Of a DNA stretch of 64,000 bases, positions 1-7,631 are shown one piece after another. Within the stretch, counting starts at the first letter, position 1; each line of letters starts with the position of its first letter. The notes beneath the pieces are model-generated. The model was not told the origin of the DNA, made no database searches, and was given only the letters and a program-made list of their open reading frames with translations. The translations under genes and the position numbers were made by a program. Source of the stretch: Acidimicrobiia bacterium (GTDB lineage: Bacteria > Actinomycetota > Acidimicrobiia > Acidimicrobiales > AC-14); assembly GCA_023265025.1 (NCBI GenBank), contig JAHFUP010000014.1, forward strand, positions 1-64,000, read 5' to 3'.

Positions 1-198
1 GAGGTGGCGGACGACGTCCTCGTCGCCCGTCGTGGCGGGGAACACGTCAACGAAGCGGAACAGCTGGGTCTTGAACGACGGGTGCGACATCGCCCACTCG
101 AGCATCCGCTCGCTCCACCAGGAGGAGGACACGATATGTCCCCTGGTCTCCATGGAGTCGGAGAGTTGCTGAGCGATCTCCCTGGCAGTGTCGGCCAT
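1..198 (-). CDS. putA: PutA-type proline dehydrogenase, N-terminal part, runs off the left edge
   Basis: Only the first 66 codons lie in the window. The peptide contains SSSWW at residues 24-28 and LFRFVDVFP at residues 46-54, which is the conserved N-terminal block of actinobacterial PutA proteins. These oxidise proline to glutamate through an FAD proline dehydrogenase and a P5C dehydrogenase domain. I chose the ATG at 198. The first 22 or so codons differ from the likely original start, which lies at 6538: a mobile element has inserted at the SSSWW codons and supplies a replacement 5' end. No good Shine-Dalgarno sequence precedes 198. The family call is by recognition of a short conserved block; the rest of the gene is outside the window. 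Confidence 0.75.
   Translation of the reverse strand, partial: MADTAREIAQQLSDSMETRGHIVSSSWWSERMLEWAMSHPSFKTQLFRFVDVFPATTGDEDVVRHL
114..135. other. attL attachment site
   Basis: TCCACCAGGAGGA at 114-126, then one differing base and GACACGAT. It matches the site at 6439-6460 at 21 of 22 positions. On the minus strand the core encodes the SSWW part of PutA, and here it joins element DNA to the PutA body. Confidence 0.8.
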
Positions 199-250
199 GA
201 GCCATGATCCCAGGTACCCCTGGTGACCTCGCAACGTAGGCTCGTGCTGC

Positions 251-742
251 ATGGGCGAGGCGATCTTCGGGCTGATCGGCGTGATCGTCGGTGGCCTCAT
301 CACCGCTGGGACGCAGCTGTGGAACGAACGTCTTCGCAACCGGAACGAGTTTCAGCGGGCGAAACGCCTCATCGAAAGCGAGTTGCTCAACGCCGAATAC
401 TTCATGGACACCCTGGTCAAGACTGCGGAGTTCGCCCCATACCCCAACGTTGACGACGTCCTTCCGACCTCGGCGTGGCGAGAGTACGCACCTGCCGTCG
501 TCTCCAGCCTGGACGACAAGCTTTGGAAGCGCCTCGTTATGACCTACGGCAACCTCGAACATGTCAAGGCGATGATGACGTCGAACACGCCGGACATGCT
601 CACCCCAGACAAATGGGTCGATCTGCGAGGAGGCTTAGCGGGCCAGGCACAGTGGCTCAAGCGCAACCGTGAGGAGCTGGCCTCCGTCGCGCTCCCGTCC
701 GCTTGGCGAAAGGGCAAAGCTATGGCACGAACGGAGCCATAG
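251..742 (+). CDS. Small membrane-anchored protein of unknown function
   Basis: 163 residues. Residues 4-22 form a hydrophobic, glycine-rich helix (IFGLIGVIVGGLITAGTQL) followed by positively charged residues, so the protein is probably anchored in the membrane with the C-terminal 140 residues in the cytoplasm. The soluble part is helical and charged and has no motif I recognise. It is the first gene inside the left end of the element and reads away from putA. Similar short proteins with one N-terminal helix are common as cargo in actinobacterial islands, but no function can be given. Confidence 0.6.
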   Translation: MGEAIFGLIGVIVGGLITAGTQLWNERLRNRNEFQRAKRLIESELLNAEYFMDTLVKTAEFAPYPNVDDVLPTSAWREYAPAVVSSLDDKLWKRLVMTYGNLEHVKAMMTSNTPDMLTPDKWVDLRGGLAGQAQWLKRNREELASVALPSAWRKGKAMARTEP

Positions 743-890
743 AACCGGTCGGTGCTATCGGCTCCAGCGCGGTCGTGAGAGAGTTAGCACAAGGTTGAAC
801 GTTCAACGGCCCCGCCGTGTGCATGCGGACCCGGCGACTGCGTCAACCAACCCAAGTTGTCGACACCTAAACCCCCGAGGGAGGCCTGGC

Positions 891-1097
891 ATGACCAGTG
901 ACGATCGGCAAGCCGAGATCGCTGCAATGGTGGCTCTCCTGCTGCCGATCGAGATCTCTCAGACGATGCCGAGACGGCTAGCGGCGGGGCTTCGCCGCAT
1001 ACTGGAACTCCTGCCACCATCTGATCAGAAACCCATGGACCGAGCCATGCGCCGTGACCTCCTCACCGGTGCCGAGGCACTCGACCAGCACACGTAA
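891..1097 (+). CDS. Small protein of unknown function
   Basis: 68 residues starting at the ATG at 891, preceded by a purine-rich GAGGGAGG about 7 bases upstream, which is the main reason to accept it. It is predicted mostly helical (for example MPRRLAAGLRRILELLPPSD). It lies 55 bases before the small serine recombinase in the same direction and might be its partner or a regulator. No family recognised. Confidence 0.45.
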   Translation: MTSDDRQAEIAAMVALLLPIEISQTMPRRLAAGLRRILELLPPSDQKPMDRAMRRDLLTGAEALDQHT

Positions 1098-1152
1098 GTC
1101 CCGAAGTAGGGCGTGTACACGTAAACGGTTCGAATATGTGTACAGTTGGCTC

Positions 1153-1860
1153 ATGACACCCCGGCGGAACCGTGGCTTGCGAGCTGGTGAGACCGTCCGC
1201 CGTCTCGCATACGTTCGTGTGAGCACGGAAGAGCAGGCGGATTCGGGCCTGGGAGTCGCTGCCCAAAGGGCCGCCATCCTTGCGGACTGTGCCCGGCGCG
1301 GGTGGGACGAGCCCACCTTCATCGTCGACGAGGGCTATAGCGCCAAGAACCTCGACCGTCCGGGAATTACACAGGTGCTCGATGCGCTCGGGTCTGGTGC
1401 AGCCAGCACTGTGATGGTGGCAAAGCTCGACCGCCTGAGTAGAAGCCTGCTCGACTTCGCCGGGCTGGTGGAAAGAGCTCGACGTGAGGGCTGGGAACTG
1501 ATCGCGCTCGACACCCCCGTGGATATGAGCACACCGACCGGGGAGATGATGGCAGCCATTGTCGCCACCTTCGGCCAGTACGAGCGCCGCCTGATTGCCG
1601 ACCGCACCAAAGGCGCCCTGCGGGCAAAGAAGGCCGCCGGGGCGCGGCTTGGGCGCCCACGGCTACTTCCGGACGCAACCCTCTACCGCATCGGGGCGAT
1701 GCACGATGCTGGCGCCAGTGTGCGGGCGATTGCCAGCATCCTGACGGACGAGGCCGTACCGACCGCCACGGGCGGCGCCATATGGCACCCCACCGCAGTC
1801 GGTCGTGCACTACGAAGCCTTGCTCTCGACCGGGAAGCTGCTTCTGCGAGGGCCTCGTAG
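1153..1860 (+). CDS. Small serine recombinase (resolvase/invertase family)
   Basis: 235 residues. The N-terminal catalytic domain shows YVRVSTEEQ with the nucleophilic Ser24, then AKLDRLSRS and GQYERRLIADRT, the arginine-rich blocks of the resolvase/invertase family. The C-terminus (about residues 170-225) looks like a helix-turn-helix DNA-binding region. Length fits a small resolvase or invertase rather than a large integrase. I chose the ATG at 1153 because the catalytic domain begins right after it; an upstream in-frame ATG at 1054 would add 33 residues unlike the family. Two TGTACA palindromes lie just upstream (about 1112-1117 and 1138-1143) and could be part of its own site or operator. 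It could resolve element dimers or invert a segment. Confidence 0.85.
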   Translation: MTPRRNRGLRAGETVRRLAYVRVSTEEQADSGLGVAAQRAAILADCARRGWDEPTFIVDEGYSAKNLDRPGITQVLDALGSGAASTVMVAKLDRLSRSLLDFAGLVERARREGWELIALDTPVDMSTPTGEMMAAIVATFGQYERRLIADRTKGALRAKKAAGARLGRPRLLPDATLYRIGAMHDAGASVRAIASILTDEAVPTATGGAIWHPTAVGRALRSLALDREAASARAS

Positions 1861-1902
1861 GCCGAAGGGGACAGCGTCCTGGACAACGCTACAGTCAGCC
1901 CC

Positions 1903-2661
1903 GTGCCCGCGTGGAGTCACACCGTGACGGTCGCGTGGCCCCCGTCACTCAAATTCTTCGAACGACGAAGTGACCTACTGGGGCAGCTGGAGAGTCAGGA
2001 CCTCGTGTCGGCGTTCCGCTGGTCCGAAAACCTGATCGGAGCACGACTCGGCCGAGGTGAGGTCCTGGAGGTCTCGTCGTTGGGGGCGATGCTGATCACG
2101 ATCGGCCCAGACGCTCGTCAGGACAATGCTCGTAACGCGCTCAAACTGGCGATTGAGACGCTGGAGCCAACAAACCTGGTGCTTGCCCAGGCGCTCTTCC
2201 AGTTCATGCTGCCGGTGGATCGTGAGTACGCAGCAGCTCGACGGCACTCTGCCCGTAGGCTCGTCACCCCCCTGTTGCCGCACGCCAGACCAGACGACTG
2301 GTCGATGTTGGTCGATGGACGGTCGCGCGTCAGCAATGCACCCTTTCAAGTGGAGTTCGGTGTCATCGACGAGCGAGAGGCGCCCGACAGGCTCTCCAGA
2401 CGAGTCGGTCGGATGCACGCTCACGAGCTCGCGCCATTCCCGGAGGACTTCTTCGAGGATCACGAGTACCCTGAGTGTGCGCTCTTCTTCGACTGGCGCT
2501 GGTTCCCAAACCGGCAGTTCGCCCCGGCGGCGGTTGATCCCGACATGTTCGCCTTCTGGGATGCGCTCGCCGGAGAGAGCGAAGCGATGTGCCAGACAGT
2601 TCAGTCTGGCGTTGGACTAGTCGAAGAGGGTAGAGATACGGACGTGGAGGCAGAGAGATGA
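1903..2661 (+). CDS. Hypothetical protein, first gene of a three-gene cargo set
   Basis: 252 residues, no signal peptide or membrane segment. It begins WPPSLKFFERRSDLLGQLES and ends with an acidic tail. It overlaps the next gene at ATGA (2658-2661), so the two are translated together. The general layout (a sensor-like soluble protein of about 250 residues) recalls the sporadically distributed TIGR04255 proteins of mobile islands, but the likeness is weak and I do not assign it. It is cargo of the integrated element. Confidence 0.6.
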   Translation: MPAWSHTVTVAWPPSLKFFERRSDLLGQLESQDLVSAFRWSENLIGARLGRGEVLEVSSLGAMLITIGPDARQDNARNALKLAIETLEPTNLVLAQALFQFMLPVDREYAAARRHSARRLVTPLLPHARPDDWSMLVDGRSRVSNAPFQVEFGVIDEREAPDRLSRRVGRMHAHELAPFPEDFFEDHEYPECALFFDWRWFPNRQFAPAAVDPDMFAFWDALAGESEAMCQTVQSGVGLVEEGRDTDVEAER

Positions 2662-2843
2662 GTAGCAGCACGGCGGCGCTTCTGGACCGGCCCAGCATGG
2701 TGGCCGAGTGGATCGAACTGTACCCTCATCGTTCGACGCGCCCAGTGCGGCTTTTGGAGCGGCCGGTCGAGGTCGTCGACGTCGAGGAGAGCTACCCGGC
2801 TATCAGGCTGGTGCCATACCAGGGCGATCTAGACGTCGTCTGA
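2658..2843 (+). CDS. Small hypothetical protein, translationally coupled
   Basis: 61 residues, start codon overlapping the stop of the previous gene (ATGA). Acidic and soluble, with RPVEVVDVEESYPAIRLVPY in the C-terminal half. The tight overlap is the main support that it is real. It could be a small partner or antidote of its neighbours; nothing in the sequence proves that. Confidence 0.5.
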   Translation: MSSSTAALLDRPSMVAEWIELYPHRSTRPVRLLERPVEVVDVEESYPAIRLVPYQGDLDVV

Positions 2844-2869
2844 AAGGCCCGCAGGTCGTCTGCTGAGCG

Positions 2870-3394
2870 ATGCTGCCCTGCTTGCCCTGGCTCCGCCAAG
2901 GCGACGTGTTCGAAGATGTTCATTGGCTAACCGTCACTAGCAGCGACGACGATGACGACTTCGTCGCTTCGTTGGGTTCCGGTGCCGCTCTGCTCATCAC
3001 TCACGGGTGCCAGATGGATAAGAGGACGAACGCAGGGCGGCCGAAGGCGAAGAGGCTCCAGTTCCTACCGGTCCATCCGATCACCGACCTGAACCACGAC
3101 AGTCAGGAGCGGCTTCGCCGGCATGAAGTGAGCCCTCCCGAAGCCGTGTTCGTTGGCGCTCTCCCCGATGGTCGCGAGTGCTTCGGCCTGCTCGGTGAGG
3201 CGTACACGCTGCCGACGTCCTACTTCCATCCTCATGTGGAGTCCTTCGAGGGCCATTCCCAGGCCGATCAGGCCGACCCGTACCATCTTGTCGCCACTAG
3301 ACATGACGAGCGTCTGGGGACCATCGAGGACGAGCTGGTCGAGCTGATGCACAGCAAGATTGTTGCCTACTGGCTCGGCGCTCAGCGGGCGTGA
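2870..3394 (+). CDS. Hypothetical protein with LPWLRQGDVF start
   Basis: 174 residues, soluble. The N-terminal LPWLRQGDVFEDVHW and the following ALLITHGCQMDK resemble a scattered family of unknown proteins from phage and island regions that carry a QGDVF block and a later block like THDCDLDK. The middle holds PEAVFVGALPDGREC and the end is helical. It lies 26 bases after the small gene and probably belongs to the same transcript. Function is unknown; a role in defence or element maintenance is only a guess from context. Confidence 0.55.
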   Translation: MLPCLPWLRQGDVFEDVHWLTVTSSDDDDDFVASLGSGAALLITHGCQMDKRTNAGRPKAKRLQFLPVHPITDLNHDSQERLRRHEVSPPEAVFVGALPDGRECFGLLGEAYTLPTSYFHPHVESFEGHSQADQADPYHLVATRHDERLGTIEDELVELMHSKIVAYWLGAQRA

Positions 3395-3522
3395 AGGCTG
3401 GGCGCCGTGTGAGCACGTTCAGGACGCCCGTGTGCTCCTCCGGCGGCGACACCAGGATGGCAGCGTGGCTGGCTCCCGGACCGACCCCGACGACGGCGTC
3501 GAGGGAGAGCGGCTCGTGTAGG

Positions 3523-4388
3523 TCACGGTGGGCGAGGTCGCGCCGCACGACAGATACTCCGGGGTGGTCGAGGTGACCTCTGCTGCCGGTGCCCAGAGCA
3601 GTAGTGACGCACCGGCAGGGTGTCCCTGATCGGGTCTAGGAGGGGCCTAGGGCGGGCAGGAGCCGGGGCAGCCGAGGGCACCGTACGCTGCCTGCGGTGG
3701 GCCTGGCGCCCGTTCACTTGGTTCTCCTTCTGCCGAGGGGCCACGGACAAGGAGCACGGGTTGCCCTCTGCATCCCGGTAGAAGCGTCGCGTATGGTGGC
3801 CCAGCCGGTTGCCGTTGACCCTCAGGTACTCGGTGCTCGTGCTGGGGTCGGCCGCCATCTTCATGCCGTAGTCGATGGGGCCGGTGTGGTGGGTGTACGC
3901 CACCACGTCGGTCCAACCGATCGCCGCCGAGGCGGCGACCTCGGCGATGTAGGGCGTCGGGTCGTCTCCGTGCTGGTAGGCGTGGACGTGGTAGCCGGTA
4001 CCCGCGGGGTTCGGCTCGACGTGCCAGGTGTGCTCGTAGCTCACGCCCTTGGCCCGGAGCTTCTCTACCAACTTGTTGACCTGGCCTGAGTGGTGGCGAA
4101 GTCGTCGCTCAGGCCGGTGAGCAGAATCATCCGTTGGGGTTTAGCGCGCATGATGGCGTAGCCCACCTGCCTGATGTTGATGGGGAGACAGTAAGCACAA
4201 GAGAGGCGTCTGCAACGATCTGGCCGGAGTTCACCAGTAGAACGGTCGAGCCAGAAGCCGCGGCTGTCTGGGCATGAGCTTCCGGGAGGATGGCGCGTAC
4301 TAGTAACAAGAGAGGTGCGGCCGGGCGTGATGGGCACCAGCGGAACGACATGCCGCTCCCGCTGTAGCACCCTTGTACTAGCCTTCAC
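3523..4388 (-). pseudogene. HUH-type replication protein (Rep), broken by a frameshift
   Basis: The upstream part has a Cys cluster (CRRLSCAYC) and ends in frame at 4065 after LSDDFATTQA. The downstream part picks up in another frame at about 4085 with QVNKLVEKLRAKG and carries HVHAYQ (the HUH metal-binding motif) and DYGMKMA (a Tyr-x-x-Lys nicking motif). Together they look like one Rep of the type found in actinobacterial plasmids and integrative elements, which nicks an origin and starts rolling-circle replication. Adding one base near 4083 would restore a single frame. I place the start at the GTG at 4388, which has AGGAAGGG upstream. It may be a decayed gene, a sequencing error or, less likely, a programmed shift. 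The true C-terminus is uncertain. Confidence 0.7.
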
Positions 4389-4460
4389 CCACGGTCCCTT
4401 CCTCGCTTGGGGGGCGATACGAGGGGTCGGGCTTCGGGCCTGGCCCCTCTCTCTTTTGTC

Positions 4461-4507
4461 GACCACCACCCCCCGATTTACTTAGCGGCGGGTTCGGGGT
4501 GGTGGTC
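4461..4507. repeat. 12-base inverted repeat, candidate replication origin hairpin
   Basis: GACCACCACCCC at 4461-4472 and its exact reverse complement at 4496-4507 enclose a 23-base loop containing GATTTACTTAG. It lies just upstream of the Rep gene, where the nick site of HUH Rep proteins is often found. It could also act as a terminator. Confidence 0.55.
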
Positions 4508-4668
4508 CCAAGACAGGGGGATATAGCCGTGGGTGATATCGGCGCTGACTATAGTCGTAGACCAGAGCGCATTTCCTATTAACGCAAGAGAGCATGTACT
4601 AGATGGACCGCCAGATGCTCACCCTGTCATTGTTGCTTTACTGAGCGGTCGAGGATACTACTGGAGAT

Positions 4669-5007
4669 GTGCGCCACGATCACGGCCGGTTCCCGAGGGC
4701 CTACGCGCGTGCCCTCACCGCTCTCCGGCTCGCCTACCCCGAGGAATTCGCCGCAGCAAGGGCGGCGCGCTCAGATGAGAACAACCTGGCCAGCTACCGC
4801 CACGCCCTCGCGGTCCTGAGGACGGCTCACGAGCCGGAGTTCCGGGCGCGGTGTGTCCTGGAGATGACGGACGGGGTGGACGTACTCCGGCGTGCCCCCT
4901 GGGGTCAGGGAAGCGGACGAGGGCGGCGTCGTGACCTGGGTGGTCACCGACACCGACATAGCCCGGCAGCTAGCCCGGCTGATCCTCCGTCCCGTCGCGA
5001 AGCGTGA
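4669..5007 (+). CDS. Hypothetical protein (uncertain)
   Basis: 112 residues from a GTG at 4669. Residues 8-75 look like real protein: a helical, alanine-rich segment with YPEEFAAARAARSD and SYRHALAVLRTAHEPEFR. The last 30 residues are Arg/Gly-rich and run antisense to the 3' end of the integrase, with which it overlaps by 38 bases, so the true end may differ. The ribosome site is poor. The 160 bases before it hold no gene that I can see. Confidence 0.35.
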   Translation: MRHDHGRFPRAYARALTALRLAYPEEFAAARAARSDENNLASYRHALAVLRTAHEPEFRARCVLEMTDGVDVLRRAPWGQGSGRGRRRDLGGHRHRHSPAASPADPPSRREA

Positions 5008-6421
5008 CCTTCACGCGGGTGGGGTCGAAGCGGTTGTATCCCCGGCGACCAGGGTGGACGGTGATGCGCTCGACCACGAGGCCCACGACCTCCCGGCGCC
5101 ATGCGAGGTCATCGCCCTCCCAGCGGGCCAGCAAGGCGTGGGCGGTGTCCGGCAAGCCTCCCAGTACTCGGTGCCCACGTACCTCTGACAGGCGTCCCAT
5201 GAGGTCGGCCCGCTTGGCTTCCAGCCCCGCCCTGATCCTCTTGTAAGCGTCCTTGGTGATCGTGGCCTCGACGTAGTGGTCCTGCTCGGCGTTCAGGAGC
5301 CGCTGTTCAATGGACCGAAGCTCGGCGGCGAGGGCACGGCGGTCCTCTCCCTGCTCGACCTCCTGGTCAATGGCGTCGTGGACCATGGGCGAGGTCAGGG
5401 CCTCGATGACGCCATCGCGCACGAGGTCTTCCAGGGGTCCGGCCATGATCTTCTGCTGGTGGCCCGCCACCTTCTCGGCACAAATGTAGCTCCGGGTCCC
5501 ATCGGGCCGGGGGCGGGCGAACATCTTCGAGCCACAGGTGCCGCAGTACACCAGCCCGACCAGGAGGTACCTCCGGGCGTTGGGGCCGGCGTAGGTGGTG
5601 CGGTTGGGGTCGTTGAGCACCGCCCGCAACTCTTCCAGGGTGGCGAGGTCCACGATGGGACCCCAGGCCGCCGGGGTCTCCTTGCCGTTGTGGGTGCGCA
5701 GCCCGGCGATGCGGGCGGAGGTCAGCACCCTCTTGACGCCCTGCACCTTCCATGGCCCGCCCTTCACCGTGGGAATGCCCTTGCCGTTCCAGTCCGTGAC
5801 GATCGAGCGCACGGAGGCCCCGTCCTCCAGGACGCGCCGGGCGGCCTCGCGGATGAGACCGGCCTCGAACTCGTTCACGGTCCACTCGAAGGTGTCCCGA
5901 GAACGACCGTTGATCATGGGCATGACGTAGTAGCCGAACGGACGTTGGCCCCCTGCCGGACGCCCAGCGGCGGCGGCGGCGTTGTGGCGAAGGCGGGCGC
6001 GCTCAGCCTTGTGCTCGCTCTCGTACCTGGCGGTGGCTCCGACGATTCGGGCACCGAGGCGACCCGTCGGCGTGGTCAGGTCGTAGGTGCCGCCCTGCAC
6101 CATCATGACGCCGGCCCCGGTGCGCTCCACCACGTCGATGAAGGACTCCAACTCCTTCGGGGAGCGGTGCAGGCGGTCGTTGTGCCAGCAGATGACCCCG
6201 GCTGCGCCGGCATCGAGATAGGCCAGGAGTTGCTGGTAGGCGGGCCGCTTGCCCTTGTACGCGGAGCGGTCATTGTCTTCGAGCACCCCGGCGACAGGAA
6301 GCCCTTCGCTCTCGGCGAGGGCGATGCACTCACCCCGCTGGTTCTCGACGCCTGCCCGGAGACCGAGGGGGTCGGACGAGATACGGACGTACACCCACCA
6401 GCCGGATGGCGTCGTGTTCAT
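4970..6421 (-). CDS. Large serine integrase of the element
   Basis: 483 residues from the ATG at 6421. The catalytic domain has WVYVRISSDP (nucleophile Ser15), VICWHNDRLHRS and a TPTGRLGARIVGATARYES helix. A recombinase domain follows (about 150-260), then a zinc-ribbon (CGTCGSKM followed by a later Cys in YICAEK) and a coiled-coil stretch with many Glu/Arg near residues 365-420. This is the order of phage-type large serine integrases. Opening the frame further gives an ATG at 6538, but those 39 extra codons are the original PutA N-terminus carried over through attR. The gene ends beside the attachment site, as expected, and it probably catalyses integration at putA. A TACGGT box 7 bases before 6421 could give a leaderless transcript. 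Confidence 0.9.
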   Translation of the reverse strand: MNTTPSGWWVYVRISSDPLGLRAGVENQRGECIALAESEGLPVAGVLEDNDRSAYKGKRPAYQQLLAYLDAGAAGVICWHNDRLHRSPKELESFIDVVERTGAGVMMVQGGTYDLTTPTGRLGARIVGATARYESEHKAERARLRHNAAAAAGRPAGGQRPFGYYVMPMINGRSRDTFEWTVNEFEAGLIREAARRVLEDGASVRSIVTDWNGKGIPTVKGGPWKVQGVKRVLTSARIAGLRTHNGKETPAAWGPIVDLATLEELRAVLNDPNRTTYAGPNARRYLLVGLVYCGTCGSKMFARPRPDGTRSYICAEKVAGHQQKIMAGPLEDLVRDGVIEALTSPMVHDAIDQEVEQGEDRRALAAELRSIEQRLLNAEQDHYVEATITKDAYKRIRAGLEAKRADLMGRLSEVRGHRVLGGLPDTAHALLARWEGDDLAWRREVVGLVVERITVHPGRRGYNRFDPTRVKVTLRDGTEDQPG

Positions 6422-6438
6422 GGGATATACCGTAGCGG

Positions 6439-6460
6439 TCCACCAGGAGGACGACACGAT
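6439..6460. other. attR attachment site
   Basis: TCCACCAGGAGGA at 6439-6451, one differing base, GACACGAT at 6453-6460. It joins the chromosomal PutA start (to its right) with element DNA and lies 18 bases upstream of the integrase ATG. Confidence 0.8.
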
Positions 6461-6538
6461 GCCGGACCGCTCCTCGCCGCCGAGTTCGGCCAGGTGGCGG
6501 GCCAGGGCGGTGGCGGCCTTGTCCAGAGTGGTCGGCAT
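6440..6538 (-). pseudogene. putA: Original 5' end of putA, cut off by the insertion
   Basis: The ATG at 6538 has CGGAG a few bases upstream and lies 10 bases after the end of the DUF5995 gene, so it was probably the start of the native putA. It encodes 33 residues ending in GIVSSSWW, the same motif found at residues 22-28 of the left-edge PutA fragment. After the core the frame continues without a stop into the integrase, making a 522-residue fused frame. Confidence 0.75.
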
Positions 6539-6548
6539 AGCTCCGACG

Positions 6549-7280
6549 TTACGGCGAGTCGAGCGTTACCCGGCCCAGGGCGTCGATGACGGCGACGACA
6601 TCGTCGGACTCCGTCGCGGCCACGACGTCGACCGCCCGCTGCAGCAGCCCGCCCGGGTGGGCGACGAGCTTGCCCAGCACGGCGACGTGGCGGTCGAGTG
6701 AGTCGATCAGCTGGGCGCGGCGAGCGTCGTCCGCGGTCGAGGCCAGGGTCACCGCCTGCTGCCACGCCTCGTCGCGCGCCACCCGGATGCTGAACCGCAG
6801 GACTTCGTCGTCGCCGCCGCCGCCGACGCGATCGATCACGTCGAGCAGCGGCGAGAACCGACCGATGCACCCACGGACCTTTGGCATGAGCGCGGCGAGG
6901 ACGGCGTTGACGCGCATGAAGTCGTCGTGGAGGAAGGGGATCCGCTCCCCCGGGCACACCTCGGCGGCGACGACGGCCAGGTCGAGGTTGATGTGGGCGT
7001 TGATGCCCAGGAGCAGGTGCTGGAGGATGACGTGGTGGCGGGAGCGGGCGGCGTCGAAGGCGACCTGCCAGCATCGGGGCACGGTGCCGCCGCCGAGCGG
7101 GCCGAGGTAACGGCCGGCGAACCGGGTCACGAACTCCTCCATACGGGGGGCGTCGTCGAAACCGCCGGCAGCCACCTGGGCCCGGACGGTGCTCGTCGTC
7201 TGGCGGTACATCGCCGCGAACCAGCCCAGGCGGTCATGGCGCCGGCGGGCGTCGGCAACGGCGTCGTCGAGCGCGGTCAC
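6549..7280 (-). CDS. DUF5995 family protein
   Basis: 243 residues, soluble, mostly helical. The central block VAFDAARSRHHVILQHLLLG followed by NAHINLDL is typical of DUF5995, a family of unknown function common in actinobacteria. The histidines in this block may bind a metal. It lies just before the native putA start with 10 bases between, so in the ancestral genome the two were probably co-transcribed; today the integrase follows it. Confidence 0.8.
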   Translation of the reverse strand: MTALDDAVADARRRHDRLGWFAAMYRQTTSTVRAQVAAGGFDDAPRMEEFVTRFAGRYLGPLGGGTVPRCWQVAFDAARSRHHVILQHLLLGINAHINLDLAVVAAEVCPGERIPFLHDDFMRVNAVLAALMPKVRGCIGRFSPLLDVIDRVGGGGDDEVLRFSIRVARDEAWQQAVTLASTADDARRAQLIDSLDRHVAVLGKLVAHPGGLLQRAVDVVAATESDDVVAVIDALGRVTLDSP

Positions 7281-7631
7281 GACCGCATCTATTCGGGGCG
7301 TGGAAATAGATGTCAGTGTCGGCTACCTTCCATCCGACCGTAGCCAGCGACGTGGGGACGCCGTATTCTCGCCTGCCGCCGCGCTCGGGCGCGTGCCTTC
7401 CGGTTCGTCGCCCTCTCGGCCACCGTCGTCGCCGGCGCTCCGGGGGTGGCGATGGGCGCCGGCGCCGGGCTTTCCACGCTCGGCCCGGTGCGGTTCGAGG
7501 CCCTCGCCGCCGGGGACGGCATCACCGTCGCCGGCGCCGGCACCTACCGCAGGAACGGCGCCGGCCTGGCGGCCGCCGCCTTGTTGTGCTGGCCGGCTTT
7601 CGCGTCCCTCAGAGCGTCAAAAACGTGCACC
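7281..7631. other. Intergenic region without a convincing gene
   Basis: About 350 bases. On the plus strand roughly 7391-7560 reads like a secreted-protein fragment (FRFVALSATVVAGAPG, GDGITVAGAGTYRRNG), but it has no start codon in frame and runs antisense into the next gene. It may be a decayed gene end. Otherwise nothing is seen. Confidence 0.4.

Larger units (their letters stand above)
114..6460. mobile_element. Serine-integrase element integrated in putA
   Basis: The two ends share TCCACCAGGAGGA, one mismatch, then GACACGAT (114-135 and 6439-6460). Both copies lie in the reading frame of the same protein motif (IVSSSWW): the left copy runs into the PutA body and the right copy follows a PutA-like N-terminus. 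A large serine integrase starts 18 bases inside the right end. The element of about 6.3 kb also holds a small serine recombinase, a HUH Rep remnant and several small genes of unknown function. No conjugation, capsid or packaging gene is recognisable, so it is best called a small integrative, formerly replicative element. Confidence 0.85.

Noticed and set aside
1120-1135. GGTTCGAA resembling a tRNA T-loop
   Set aside because: No acceptor or anticodon stem can be formed around it.
5276-6589. 437-codon plus-strand frame over the integrase
   Set aside because: Antisense shadow; the integrase on the minus strand has clear motifs over the whole stretch.
7446-7620. Possible secreted-protein fragment on the plus strand
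   Set aside because: No start codon in frame, and it continues only as antisense of the HAD-like gene; kept as an intergenic remark.
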